64,000 nt of DNA from Actinomycetes bacterium (GCA_025356335.1 JANXUF010000014.1:62001-126000); one strand, 5' to 3'. Counted from the first letter of the stretch, positions 43,502 through 52,178 are shown. The notes: generated by a model from the sequence alone, not told the origin. Made by a program: numbers and translations.

Positions 43502-44758
43502 TCACGCCTCGATGATGAACAGCGGTAATTTGGTGGCGGCTGCGGCACGTACCTGGTCGCGTCCGGCTGCTTTGGCGTCCATCAGTCGTTGGTCGGCGAG
43601 GAGCAGCAGATCCTGGAAGTCGTCGCATTCGTTGGTGTCGGCGATGCCTGCGGAGACGGTGAACATCGGGGTGCGTCCGTCGCTGAGCGCTGCTGCGAGT
43701 TCCCAGCGCACACGGTCCAATATGCTCGCTGCCAGCACGGTGTCGGCGTGCGGCATGACGACGACGAATTCCTCACCACCGTGGCGTGACACCAAGTCGC
43801 CGGCGCGTACGGTGTTGCGCAACGTGCGGGCGAAGACTCGCAGGGCCCGGTCACCGGTTTCATGACCGAACGTGTCGTTGATCGCCTTGAACAGATCGAG
43901 GTCACACATGCCAACGGCGTAGGGCACCCTGTCCTGGTGCAACAATCGAACGGAGTTCTCCAGACTGCGACGGTTCGCCAGTCCGGTCAACGGATCGGTG
44001 CTGGCTTGCAACTGTGACTGCCTCGTCGCTCGGAGCATGCCGACGCGCTGACCGGCCATGTGCGCCACTGCAGTGATCTGGTCCCGTTCGGCCACCGTGA
44101 ACGGCTGTCCGGACCGCACGGCGTGGACGACGCCGGTCGCCCGTCCGACGATGCTCACCGGGACACAGAGTGCCGCCATTGCACCGTCGCCACGACCGAC
44201 GAGATTCGGGCAGCAGTCGAGTTGATCACTGCGAGCGAACTCGCGTGCATGGCCGTTGAGGATCGCCGGGCAACCGCGAGGCGTGGCGACGTCGCAGGCT
44301 GCTTCGGCGCCGCACCCCTGCGTTGCCGTGACGGTCTGCAAATGGGCTTCGCTGTTGTCGGCGAGCAACACCGTCGCTGCGCTGTTGTCGGCGCACATCG
44401 CCAATGCCCTCGCTGTCACCGCCAACGCATCTTTTTCGACCTCCGCCATTTCCAACGCACGCAAGAAACGAGCGTCGAACTGTTGGCGGGTGTTCTGCAC
44501 CCGCAATGCCTCGGTGGTCTCGTCTGCACGGCCCCGCTGCTGCATCAGCATGACCCGTAAGGGCACGGCGACGACGACAAAAACAAGTAGCGCAACGGCG
44601 ATGATGAACACCAACCACCTCGATCCGCCAGCAACGAACCGATCGGACACCGCCCGGGCGAGCGCCGCCAGCAGCACCACCACGACCAAATCGGCAACCA
44701 CCGTCGGCCATGAACCACTCATCGGATCGAAACGCCGAACGTCGAGCCGCCACTTCAC
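43502..44758 (-). CDS. Membrane-anchored GAF-GGDEF diguanylate cyclase
   Basis: A 418-residue protein. Two membrane segments at about 18-37 and 46-67, a coiled region, a GAF domain about 95-245, and a GGDEF domain 250-410 with DPLTGLANRRSLE, the A-site RHGGEEF (GGEEF 327-331) and an I-site RAGD (318-321) for product inhibition. It should synthesise c-di-GMP. The GAF domain contains several Cys (C149, C155, C163, C182, C183), which could sense redox state or bind a metal; that is speculative. GTG start. It converges on the BldD-like gene with a 117-bp gap. Confidence 0.9.
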   Translation of the reverse strand: MKWRLDVRRFDPMSGSWPTVVADLVVVVLLAALARAVSDRFVAGGSRWLVFIIAVALLVFVVVAVPLRVMLMQQRGRADETTEALRVQNTRQQFDARFLRALEMAEVEKDALAVTARALAMCADNSAATVLLADNSEAHLQTVTATQGCGAEAACDVATPRGCPAILNGHAREFARSDQLDCCPNLVGRGDGAMAALCVPVSIVGRATGVVHAVRSGQPFTVAERDQITAVAHMAGQRVGMLRATRQSQLQASTDPLTGLANRRSLENSVRLLHQDRVPYAVGMCDLDLFKAINDTFGHETGDRALRVFARTLRNTVRAGDLVSRHGGEEFVVVMPHADTVLAASILDRVRWELAAALSDGRTPMFTVSAGIADTNECDDFQDLLLLADQRLMDAKAAGRDQVRAAAATKLPLFIIEA

Positions 44759-44945
44759 GAAGCAACCACCGCTTTCTCCTTGTCTGCCCGATCTTGACAG
44801 ACTTCACATGCATCGCTCGGGTCAAGAACAGTGTCTACTAGTGCGCTCAATCCTACACTCCGCGTCACCACCTGGTGGGCGATTCATCGGCGGGCTGTCA
44901 CCTTCCTGCAGTGGGACGACCTGCCATCGACCGCCAACCGTACAT

Positions 44946-44959
44946 GGTGCAAATGCACC
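44946..44959. promoter_or_regulatory. GGTGCAAATGCACC palindrome upstream of response regulator A
   Basis: A 14-bp palindrome around the 12-mer shared with 10471-10482 and 60924-60935. Downstream the sequence is clearly homologous to the region before response regulator B: a TTCACTTT-N-AGCGTC block and AGCGCT within 45 bp, then GGTTCTGTGGTGGTT about 128 bp on, and GAAAGGGTGCA at the ribosome-binding site. The 420-bp gap 44759-45177 therefore holds a conserved, duplicated control region rather than a gene. Confidence 0.65.
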
Positions 44960-45086
44960 TATTCACTTTCAGCGTCAGTTCAAGCGCTTACCGCGGTACG
45001 ACGGACGTTAGCGTCTTCGTCCAAGTCGTTGTCATCGTCCGTCCTCACCAAGCGGTTGGACCGAAAAAAATGGCGGCGGTTCTGTG

Positions 45087-45108
45087 GTGGTTGCCGTTCC
45101 GCAACCAC
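45087..45108 (+). other. Leader hairpin upstream of response regulator A
   Basis: GTGGTTGC (45087-45094) and GCAACCAC (45101-45108) form a perfect 8-bp stem with a 6-nt loop in the leader. The flanking GGTTCTGTGGTGGTT is shared with the paralogous leader at 61.05 kb, where only a shorter GGTGG/CCACC pairing is possible. No U-rich tail follows, so it is not an intrinsic terminator. Confidence 0.5.
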
Positions 45109-45177
45109 GACGCGAGGGCGGTATCCAGGGCGAATACGGCCCGCTGGACAGGGTCGAATTCGTCGAAAGGGTGCACA

Positions 45178-45228
45178 GTGATCGAGCAGCAATGGCTCCC
45201 GGCACTCCGTGAGATCGTCGATGTTTGA
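45178..45228 (+). CDS. Possible 16-residue leader peptide coupled to response regulator A
   Basis: GTG start with GAAAGGG six bases upstream; reads MIEQQWLPALREIVDV and stops in an ATGTTTGA overlap with the regulator's ATG. The ribosome-binding site fits this small frame rather than the regulator itself, so the regulator may depend on translational coupling. In the paralogue at 61 kb the same ribosome-binding site drives an in-frame N-terminal extension. It could be a bypassed or chance frame. Confidence 0.4.
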   Translation: MIEQQWLPALREIVDV

Positions 45229-45946
45229 CCAGGTGTCGACGCCGATCGGCGTGTTGATCGTCGATGACCATCGGATGTTCGCCGAGAGCCTGGCACGTCT
45301 CCTCGACGACGATGATCGCATCACCGTGGTCGGCGTCGCCAACTCTGGCACCGCAGCTCTCAGCCAATTGACACGGCTGAAACCTCAGGTCGTGCTCGTC
45401 GACTTCCAGATGCCGGACCAAGATGGCGTCGCCGTCACGGTCGCCATCAAGCAGTCGAGCCCCGCAACCAAGGTCGTGATGCTCTCGGAGTCCACAGACG
45501 ATCGGATCGTGTTCGCCGCGTTGGAGGCCGGCTGCTCGGGATTCCTGACCAAGGATCGCGCCGCATCGGACGTCATCGAAGCGGTGTGTGTCGCCGATGC
45601 CGGCGGTGCGACCGTCTCACCGATGATCCTCGCCCGGCTACTCCTCGCTCGAGGGCCCGCCCCGCACACCCTCGGATCAGATCTCAGTGATCGCGAAATA
45701 GAGGTATTGAGACTGTTCTCGGAAGGTTTCACGAACCGGGTCATCGCTGCGCAACTGTTCCTCAGCGTCAACACGATCCGCAACTACGTCAATGCCATAC
45801 TTCGAAAACTCGATGCCCACACCAAACTGCAGGCAGTCTTCATCGCCAACCAGATCGGCTTGCTCGACCGCCCGCACACCCCGGAGTCCTCCGTACCGAC
45901 CGTCACATCGGCAACCACGCGACACCGCCTCCCTCGGTGCCGATGA
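45221..45946 (+). CDS. Orphan NarL/LuxR-family response regulator A
   Basis: About 241 residues. Receiver: GVLIVDDHRMFAESLARLL, phospho-Asp in VVLVDFQMPDQDG, Ser/Thr position VVMLSESTDD, Lys in GFLTKDRAAS. LuxR HTH: LSDREIEVLRLFSEGFTNRVIAAQLF and NTIRNYVNAILRKLDAHTKLQAV (cores shown). No kinase gene is adjacent. It is a close paralogue of the regulator at 61-62 kb; the two differ mainly in the tail and the N-terminus. A GTG at 45209 is an alternative start. The upstream palindrome is shared with the GGDEF/EAL fusion gene. Confidence 0.9.
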   Translation: MFDQVSTPIGVLIVDDHRMFAESLARLLDDDDRITVVGVANSGTAALSQLTRLKPQVVLVDFQMPDQDGVAVTVAIKQSSPATKVVMLSESTDDRIVFAALEAGCSGFLTKDRAASDVIEAVCVADAGGATVSPMILARLLLARGPAPHTLGSDLSDREIEVLRLFSEGFTNRVIAAQLFLSVNTIRNYVNAILRKLDAHTKLQAVFIANQIGLLDRPHTPESSVPTVTSATTRHRLPRCR

Positions 45947-46062
45947 CTCAGCCGGCTGCGCTGCGATGACGGTCGGTTCGCGGTGCTCGGAACGCACCCG
46001 AAACGCTGGCGCCGGGACGATGACGCTGCCCGTCGCATCCCCGATAGACGCGGGCATCGCCG

Positions 46063-46422
46063 ATGTTCGACAATGATCCTCAGGCATCGTGCCCGTATCC
46101 CGGCGTGATGATCAGTGTGACTCGGTTCGAGGGAGCCCTCAGCCTCGTCGTCGCCGGAGACATCGACGCTTCGACGGTTGACCGCTTGACGTCGGCGCTC
46201 GAGCGTTTCATGGCTCAGCCCGGGTTGGTGCTCGATCTCGGTGCTGTCGCCTTCATCGATTCCCGAGGTGCTGCGGCGTTCGCCGCCGCCGCCAAACACT
46301 TCGGAAAGTCGATGCGCATCAACAACGCCTCGCGTGCGTTGCGAACCGTGTTCCGCATCGTCGGGCTCGATCAGATCATCGACCTCCACCCGCCACGATC
46401 GCCACCGTCACGCAGCATCTGA
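46063..46422 (+). CDS. STAS-domain protein (anti-sigma-factor antagonist type)
   Basis: Up to 119 residues, with the ATG at 46108 an equally likely start. The STAS fold is visible: LSLVVAGDIDASTVDRLTSAL, LVLDLGAVAFIDSRGAAAFAAAAKHFG with the phosphorylatable Ser in FIDSRG, and a C-terminal helix. Such proteins release sigma factors by binding an anti-sigma kinase when dephosphorylated. No RsbW-like kinase or sigma gene is nearby. The 269-bp gap after it shows nothing I can support. Confidence 0.8.
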   Translation: MFDNDPQASCPYPGVMISVTRFEGALSLVVAGDIDASTVDRLTSALERFMAQPGLVLDLGAVAFIDSRGAAAFAAAAKHFGKSMRINNASRALRTVFRIVGLDQIIDLHPPRSPPSRSI

Positions 46423-46691
46423 GGACATCGCGCCGACCGACTGCTGGGTCGGACATCAGGAGTGCGTCGAGCGGGTGGCAGCGGCGATCGTCGTCAAGGA
46501 CGACTGGCGATCTGCCGGCACTCCGACCACGAGGCCGCCCCGGCCGCAATCCGCGCCGAACGGCGACGGCATGTGCCGGCTTGGCTACCGCGGTCAACTG
46601 ACAGCGTGGCGCAAATCGGGCGCCCACACCGAACGTCGTGGGACACAGCCGACCCTGACGAGCAGGGGGCCGGCGGGCTGAGCGGGTGCAC

Positions 46692-47213
46692 CTACCCGGC
46701 GCCCAGCCGTGCTCGGGACAACGGCGGGGAGTCCGAGCCGATCGGGGTGAGCTCGAAAACCGGGTGCTGCTCGACTTCGGCGACGAACCTCTCCACCGGG
46801 TCGTTCTGGTCTGCCTGGAAGTACTGCCGAGTGGCCGAGGCGATCCTGACGTACCGCTGCAGCACCGGCCCCGCCTCCGCCCCGACCACCTCCCGGACGG
46901 TGTAGGCGCACGTGTTGCGGCGACGAGCCAGCCGTACCTGCCCGGCGGCGCGGGCGTTGTGCACCCACGACACCGCTCCGTACGGGGCGACCAGCCAACG
47001 GCGCCCATCGTCTTTCACGATCAGGACAGGATTTCTGCGTGCCAGGCCGCTCCTGCGCCCCTGCGTGGTCAACAGGTAACAGTGCGGAACGAGACCGGTG
47101 CTGACGAACGCACTCATGACGGAGTTTTCCAGACGGCGCCAACGACCCGGTTGGTAACGACGCCGGGGGTGGAACCCCGCCGTTGCCGCGTCGCCGTCGC
47201 TTGCGTTGGTCAC
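46692..47213 (-). CDS. F420-dependent nitroreductase-family protein (Ddn/DUF385 type)
   Basis: About 173 residues from the GTG at 47211-47213. Core motifs LLTTQGRRSGLARRNPVLIV, WLVAPYGAVSWVHNARAAG and VRLARRRNTCAYTVREVVGAEAGPVLQRY (cores shown) match the deazaflavin-dependent nitroreductase family, in which F420H2 reduces quinones or nitro compounds at the membrane. Together with the F420 luciferase-like enzyme at 0.5-1.5 kb this implies the host makes F420. Confidence 0.82.
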   Translation of the reverse strand: MTNASDGDAATAGFHPRRRYQPGRWRRLENSVMSAFVSTGLVPHCYLLTTQGRRSGLARRNPVLIVKDDGRRWLVAPYGAVSWVHNARAAGQVRLARRRNTCAYTVREVVGAEAGPVLQRYVRIASATRQYFQADQNDPVERFVAEVEQHPVFELTPIGSDSPPLSRARLGAG

Positions 47214-47365
47214 GGCCTCAGTCTGGCACCGACTTGCCCGCGCCACGTACAGCGATGTGCCGACCTCGTCCGGGATGTCGTCGCAGTCAAACAGGCGTCG
47301 GTTCGGTACCTTGCAGTCAGCAGTTCTGGCGTGTGTCGCGTTTCGGGGCGACAGGTCCGCTCGCG

Positions 47366-48307
47366 TTACCTGCGTGGTCGAGCGTTGCGCTCGGGGTTGG
47401 CGTTCGAGATCGGATCGTTTGCGTCGACGGCGCTGGTGGCATCGGTGGTGACCGTGAGGATCTCGACACCGATTTCGCTGACGATCACGGTGTGCTCGAA
47501 CTGTGCGCTGGGCAGGCCGTCGACGGTGACCTCGGTCCAGCCGTCGACCCACTGCTCGAGGCGGCTACTGCCGGCGGTGAGCATCGGCTCGATGGTGAAG
47601 CACATGCCTGGCTCGAACCGAGTCGTTGCCAGAGGCACATCGGTGTGATGGACGTGTGGTCCGTGGAACACCCTGCCGATTCCGTGTCCGCCGTACTGGC
47701 TGACGATCCCGTAGCCGCGTGGGAGTGCGACCGACTCGACCGCCTGACCGATCGCTCGCAATTCCCCTCCACGTCGCACGGCTCGGATAGCGGCGAGGGT
47801 GGCGTCTCGCGTGGCGTCGACCAGGGCCTGCGTCGCCGGGTCGACCTCTCCGACGCAGAAGGTGGCGGATGTGTCGCCGTGGAAACCGTCCACGTAGGCG
47901 GTGACGTCGATGTTGACGATGTCGCCCTCGACGAGCGGCCGGCTGTCGGGGATGCCGTGGCAGGCGACCTCGTTGACCGAGGTGCATACCGACTTCGTGA
48001 AGCCCCGGTAGCCGAGCGTGCTCGGGTAGGCGCCTCGACTGATGTAGGCGTGGTGGGCGATTTCGTCGAGTTCTGCGGTGCTCACACCTGGTGCCACGGC
48101 GCGGCCCGCTTCGATCAGCACCTCTGCGCCGACTCGGCAGGCGGCGCGCATCGCCGTCAGGTCGGCGCCGCGGAGGATCTCGAAGCTCGGCTGGCGCACG
48201 ACCCTCCCGGTCAGCACGTATGGCGGGCGGGCGATGCCCGCCGGCACGCTGCGCCGAGGCTCGACCCGGCCGCGCTCGACCGGCGCCCGACGCAGTACCG
48301 AGCTCAT
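47366..48307 (-). CDS. map: Type I methionine aminopeptidase, with the actinobacterial N-terminal extension
   Basis: A 313-residue enzyme. An N-terminal proline-containing extension (VPAGIARPPYV) precedes the pita-bread fold. Metal ligands are visible in DVTAYVDGFHGDTSATF (two Asp), GHGIGRVFHGPH (His), FTIEPML (Glu) and AQFEHTVIV (Glu). Substrate His is in EVACHGIPD. It removes initiator Met from nascent proteins. The ATG overlaps the stop of the small HTH gene (ATGA), an unusual partner; map is more often next to secY/adk or infA. Confidence 0.92.
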   Translation of the reverse strand: MSSVLRRAPVERGRVEPRRSVPAGIARPPYVLTGRVVRQPSFEILRGADLTAMRAACRVGAEVLIEAGRAVAPGVSTAELDEIAHHAYISRGAYPSTLGYRGFTKSVCTSVNEVACHGIPDSRPLVEGDIVNIDVTAYVDGFHGDTSATFCVGEVDPATQALVDATRDATLAAIRAVRRGGELRAIGQAVESVALPRGYGIVSQYGGHGIGRVFHGPHVHHTDVPLATTRFEPGMCFTIEPMLTAGSSRLEQWVDGWTEVTVDGLPSAQFEHTVIVSEIGVEILTVTTDATSAVDANDPISNANPERNARPRR

Positions 48308-48519
48308 GCTGCAGTCCGGCGTGGATGCGCAGCACGCCAGGCGGCGATTTCCGGCCGCAGCCACAACGCAATCCGTCCTCGCCCGAGGTTGATCACTGGG
48401 CGAGGCAGGTCGGGATATCGGCGCAGGTACCCGAAGACGCTGTTGGAGTGCGACAGCCCGAGCAGCTCGGCTACCTCGCCGGCGTCGCAGAGATCGTCGG
48501 TATTGACCATCGGACACAT
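48304..48519 (-). CDS. Small helix-turn-helix protein (excisionase/AlpA-like)
   Basis: A 71-residue basic protein: DAGEVAELLGLSHSNSVFGYLRRYPDLPRP, then GRGRIALWLRPEIAAWRAAH (cores shown), the pattern of small MerR/AlpA-type winged helix proteins that read DNA as a single HTH plus wing. It is translationally coupled to map. A perfect 14-bp palindrome lies 16 bp before its start and is a good candidate for autoregulation. Start could be the ATG three codons later. Confidence 0.72.
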   Translation of the reverse strand: MCPMVNTDDLCDAGEVAELLGLSHSNSVFGYLRRYPDLPRPVINLGRGRIALWLRPEIAAWRAAHPRRTAA

Positions 48520-48534
48520 GTCGATGACTCTACC

Positions 48535-48548
48535 TGTAGACGTCTACA
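48535..48548. promoter_or_regulatory. Perfect palindrome TGTAGACGTCTACA before the HTH-map gene pair
   Basis: A 14-bp perfect palindrome 16 bp upstream of the HTH gene start, where an operator would overlap the transcription start. It is the only such site I noticed in the window. The adjacent small HTH protein is the likeliest binder (inference). Confidence 0.6.
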
Positions 48549-48833
48549 TCTGTTGATTTCGTCGCGGGTCGACAGACCGGTCAGAGACGCTTGGCCACTT
48601 CGTGGGAGATCACCGTGTCAGCAGGAGTCAGCGGAGCGGGGTGTTGTTCGTCGCTCGCAGAGGCGTAGCCCGTCTGTTCCAAGGCCTGCGGGTCGGCGCC
48701 CAACTCGCGTTCGTTCGTTCGGAGGACGACGAGCTCTCTGGCGGATCGAGGAAGTGCGAGACGTCGCTCGGAATTGGCGGAGCATCAGCCTTGGCCGGGG
48801 AATCGGAGCTGCGTGCGGCGTTCGTCGATCGGC
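48549..48833. other. Gap between HTH-map operon and the LacI gene, possible gene remnant
   Basis: On the minus strand a frame from about 48770 to a stop at 48581 reads RELVVLRTNERELGADPQ and then ISHEVAKRL, protein-like but with no start codon or ribosome-binding site. It may be the C-terminal relic of a lost gene. Nothing else is visible. Confidence 0.35.
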
Positions 48834-49877
48834 TCAGCTCGGCGAGTACCCGATGCTGCTGTCGCGTATCACGAGCATTGGTTCGAGGAGCACGTTTGCG
48901 GTGCTGTCATCGCCGCGGAGATGCGCCAGCAGCATCGTCACCAGACACTCCGCCGACTCCTCCAGGGGCTGATGGAGCGTCGTCAGTCCCGGTCGTACGA
49001 CCTGTGCGCCGGCGCTGTCGTCGAAGCCGATTACCGATACGTCAGGACCAGGGCGAAGTCCTCTGTCCTCCAGCGCCCTCATTGCGCCGACTGCAAGTGC
49101 ATCGCTCGCACACACGAGCGCCGTCGGTGGATAGGCCTGGTTCATCAGCACCGTGGCAGCAGCGACCCCGCTGGAGACGCTGTCGGCGCCGAACCACGCC
49201 AATCCCCGATTCGGAAGCCGATACGCAGCGGTCGCTTGCACCCAGCCGGCGAGGCGGTCATCGCCGACGCCGTTGCCGGGCTCCCAGCCGACGAACCCGA
49301 TGCGACGGTGACGCTGGGCGTGCAGGTGCTCGACTGCCAGGCGAATTCCGCCGGCACCGTTGATATCGACCCAGGAGCACCCGGACGGGTCCTGCCCCCA
49401 CGGCCGGCCGAACGAGACGAACGGGACGTGATGGTTCCTGAGCCAATCGCCGCGCTCGTCGCCGAACCGGGTGCCGGAGATGACGAAACCGTCGACGCCG
49501 TTCCGTCGACTGAGTTCGTCGAAGATGGCAATCTCGTCCTCGTCACTGTCGGCTGCATGGCACAGCACCCCAAATCCGGATTGCCTGGCTGCGTCGCAGA
49601 GCGCGTAGAGGAAGCGGTCGAGAATGCCTCCGGTGCCGCGGCGATCGACCGGCAGTGTGCGGCAGCCGATCGATCTCGTCGAGGAGGTCCGTAGCGCCCT
49701 GGCTGCCTGATTCGGCCGGTACCCGAGTTCGTCGATCGCCGACAGCACCGTGCGGAGCGTCTTCGGTTTCAGGCGTTGCGGAGCGTTGAGGGCGTTCGAC
49801 ACGGTCTGTCGCGAGACCCCGGCATGAGCTGCGACATCGTCGACGGTGACCAACGAGCCCCGCTTCGGCACGACCAT
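48834..49877 (-). CDS. LacI-family regulator of the second carbohydrate locus
   Basis: About 347 residues: HTH VTVDDVAAHAGVSRQTVSNALN, hinge YRPNQAARALRT, then an effector domain (GFVISGTRFGDERG, RIGFVGWEPGNG, VSVIGFDDSAGAQVVRPGLTT). It lies next to the debranching-type glycosidase and the ABC importer. A LacI-type site TTTGAACGATCAAA lies before the importer binding protein. Likely a repressor released by an oligosaccharide. The ATG at 49875-49877 has GAGG nine bases upstream; an in-frame GTG at 49904 is possible. Confidence 0.87.
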   Translation of the reverse strand: MVVPKRGSLVTVDDVAAHAGVSRQTVSNALNAPQRLKPKTLRTVLSAIDELGYRPNQAARALRTSSTRSIGCRTLPVDRRGTGGILDRFLYALCDAARQSGFGVLCHAADSDEDEIAIFDELSRRNGVDGFVISGTRFGDERGDWLRNHHVPFVSFGRPWGQDPSGCSWVDINGAGGIRLAVEHLHAQRHRRIGFVGWEPGNGVGDDRLAGWVQATAAYRLPNRGLAWFGADSVSSGVAAATVLMNQAYPPTALVCASDALAVGAMRALEDRGLRPGPDVSVIGFDDSAGAQVVRPGLTTLHQPLEESAECLVTMLLAHLRGDDSTANVLLEPMLVIRDSSIGYSPS

Positions 49878-49967
49878 GTCAACCGGCCTCGGACGAGCGT
49901 TCACCGAGTCCGTTCGGCGGTGATTCTGGAAGTCGCCATCGCCATTCTCGCGAAGCTAGCAGCGCGC

Positions 49968-52073
49968 TCATGGCGTATCTTCGATGATTCGCCGCCGTAG
50001 GTTGACCTCGCCGCACGGCGTGATGGCAGACGGGCGGAGACTGCGACCGTCTGGTGATCGCCGTTCCTCGCCGATCAATGCAATGAGTATGGCGATTGCC
50101 GACGCCGCGCTCCATGCCTGCGGTCGGCATGACGCCGGGTAGATGATCGGAACGGCGGCTTCGCCGTCGAGTTGCTCGACCGTGTACAGCTCCGGCAGTC
50201 GGTAGCCAAATCGCTCAGCGGTGCACAGGAGCCCTTCGACGAGCGCCGCTGCGACGGTTGCAGCGGCTGCGGACCCGACCTGCAGCAAACCGACGATCGC
50301 CAGCGCCGTGTCGTGGGTCCAGACCGAGCCGCCGTGATAGCTGTACGGGTTGAATCCGCCGGAGAGCGAGGACAGCGTGCGCAGCCCGAATCCGCAGTCC
50401 ATGTCAGGCATTGCCAGCCTGGCAACGACGAGTGCCTCCTCGGCATCGTCCAGCAGGCCGGTGCCGAGGAGATGGGCGATGTTCGATGTCACCGAATCGA
50501 CCCGGCTGCCGTGACGATCGAGGGCAACGGCGGGATAGCGGCCGACCCGGTCCTCGACCCAGAACGCCGAGCGGAAGCGACTGCCGAGGGCGTCTGCCCA
50601 ACGGCGCCATCCGGCTGCAGCAGTGCGATCAAGGTCCGCATTGCCGCCGTCCGCGCCGGCGAACGCATCGAGCAGGGCGGCGCCGTGTCGAGCCGCAGCG
50701 AAGGCATATCCCTGGACTTCGCACAATGCGATCGGGGCGACGGCCAGCCGGCCGTCTCCGAACTGGATCGAATCAGCTGAATCCTTCCATCCCTGATTGA
50801 CGATCCCGCTTCCTGATTCGTCGAGGTAGGAGACGAAACCGCGATCGTCGAGGGCGTCAGCTGCGAGCCACCCGAGGGCAGCGCGCAGCGCCGGGAGCAG
50901 ATCGATGACCTGATCCGCCGGCATGCCCCACGACCACGCATCGTGCAACAGCGAGATCCACAACGGAGTTGCGTCGACGCTGCCGTAGTAGACCGGGGGC
51001 AACGTCAGCCGGCGATCCCCTGACGCGCCGGCGTGATCACCGTGGTCCACGACGTCGGCGCGCAGTTCGTGGAGGATCTTGCCGGGCGCCTCTGCCGTCA
51101 GCGGATCGACGACTGTCCCCTGCCGCCTGGCAAGGGCGCGGAGTGTTCCTGCTGCAACCTCGGCGGCGACGGGTAGGAGCATGCGGGCGGCGATGAGGGA
51201 GTCCCGCCCGAAGAGCGTCAGGAACCAGGGCGAGCCTGCAGCAAGAAACGTATCTGCCGGCGACATCGGGTCGCCGAGCAACAGGCCGCGCAGGTCGGCG
51301 GTCGCCTGGGCGACGAGGCGCGGAATGCGTCGATCCGTTGCGGCGACCTCGAGCCGGCCGACGACGTCACGAGTCGCCGGCGCGATGACAGCGACAGCCG
51401 CGCCGGACACGATCGGTGTGCAGTGCATCGTCATCGTCGCCGATTCGCCCGGCAACAATGTGACCGTCCACGTCATCGCTCCGCGGTCGGCGTCGTGCTC
51501 AGGGGGCAGCGGTTCGCAGACGATCTCGGTCTTCGTTCCATGCAGCCCGACAAAGCAAAAACCCGTCTCCGTCGGCGATGCCACGACGGGCGATACCGGG
51601 GCACCTTGCTTCACCACGGCGATGTCGGCGAAGTCGGTACCCACGTGCAGATTGACGCGCAATGAGACGGGCGCGCGGGCGCGGGAGGTGATGGTCATCG
51701 AGGCGGTGAGAGCGCACGCCGTGAGCTGCAGATGTTGCACAGCGATGACGGTCGGATCCGGACCGTCGTCGCCGGCGCCGCGCACGACGGCGACGTGGCG
51801 TGCAGCGTCGGCCCCGAGCATCTGGGATGCGATCGACGACAGGTGGGTGTCGTCGATGGTCCATCGCATCATCGTGAGGACCCGTCGGTCGTTGACGAAG
51901 AAGCCTTCTGCTCCGTGACCCGTCATCGCTCCGTCGCTGCGTGCGAGCAGGAGTGCTGGGGCACACACGAGGCTCACCAGATCGTGGAGAAAGGGCTGCA
52001 TCCCGGCAACTGTGTCCGTGCGCGCCGCTGGCCCGAACGGCGAAGCTGCATCGTGAGGGTCGTGTGGCGTCAT
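49968..52073 (-). CDS. Glycogen-debranching-enzyme-like glycosidase (amylo-alpha-1,6-glucosidase family)
   Basis: About 701 residues. N-terminal GDE_N_bis-type beta domain (LLARSDGAMTGHGAEGFFVNDRRVL, core GFFVNDRRVL), then an (alpha/alpha)6 barrel with GSPWFLTLFGRDSLIAARML, YGSVDATPLWISLLHDAW, GWKDSADSIQFGDGR and NPYSYHGGSVWTHDTALA. These match the bacterial amylo-alpha-1,6-glucosidase/GH-like family common in actinobacteria. It would trim imported or stored alpha-glucans or related oligosaccharides in the cytoplasm (no signal peptide). The ATG at 52073 is preferred over the open frame to 52196. Divergent from the importer with a shared control region. Confidence 0.83.
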   Translation of the reverse strand: MTPHDPHDAASPFGPAARTDTVAGMQPFLHDLVSLVCAPALLLARSDGAMTGHGAEGFFVNDRRVLTMMRWTIDDTHLSSIASQMLGADAARHVAVVRGAGDDGPDPTVIAVQHLQLTACALTASMTITSRARAPVSLRVNLHVGTDFADIAVVKQGAPVSPVVASPTETGFCFVGLHGTKTEIVCEPLPPEHDADRGAMTWTVTLLPGESATMTMHCTPIVSGAAVAVIAPATRDVVGRLEVAATDRRIPRLVAQATADLRGLLLGDPMSPADTFLAAGSPWFLTLFGRDSLIAARMLLPVAAEVAAGTLRALARRQGTVVDPLTAEAPGKILHELRADVVDHGDHAGASGDRRLTLPPVYYGSVDATPLWISLLHDAWSWGMPADQVIDLLPALRAALGWLAADALDDRGFVSYLDESGSGIVNQGWKDSADSIQFGDGRLAVAPIALCEVQGYAFAAARHGAALLDAFAGADGGNADLDRTAAAGWRRWADALGSRFRSAFWVEDRVGRYPAVALDRHGSRVDSVTSNIAHLLGTGLLDDAEEALVVARLAMPDMDCGFGLRTLSSLSGGFNPYSYHGGSVWTHDTALAIVGLLQVGSAAAATVAAALVEGLLCTAERFGYRLPELYTVEQLDGEAAVPIIYPASCRPQAWSAASAIAILIALIGEERRSPDGRSLRPSAITPCGEVNLRRRIIEDTP

Positions 52074-52178
52074 GGTCGTCGTTACTTCCTTGCTCCTCGC
52101 GCTGAATCGATCGATGTCGCCTCGCGAGGCATTTTTGTCGGCGTGTCGTGCTCCCCCTCGAGCGACTGTAGCAATGAC

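Noticed and set aside
44946-44959. BldD-binding box
   Set aside because: GTGCAAATGCAC does not fit the described BldD consensus (TNAC-N-C-W-GNGTNA type), so the palindrome is not assigned to the BldD-like protein.
44960-45177. c-di-GMP (GEMM-type) riboswitch in the response-regulator leader
   Set aside because: The c-di-GMP theme made this attractive, but I could not match the conserved GEMM core or its tetraloop-receptor elements in either leader.
46423-46691. Gene in the gap between the STAS and Ddn-like genes
   Set aside because: Several frames are open on both strands, but none has a start with a ribosome-binding site or a recognisable motif.
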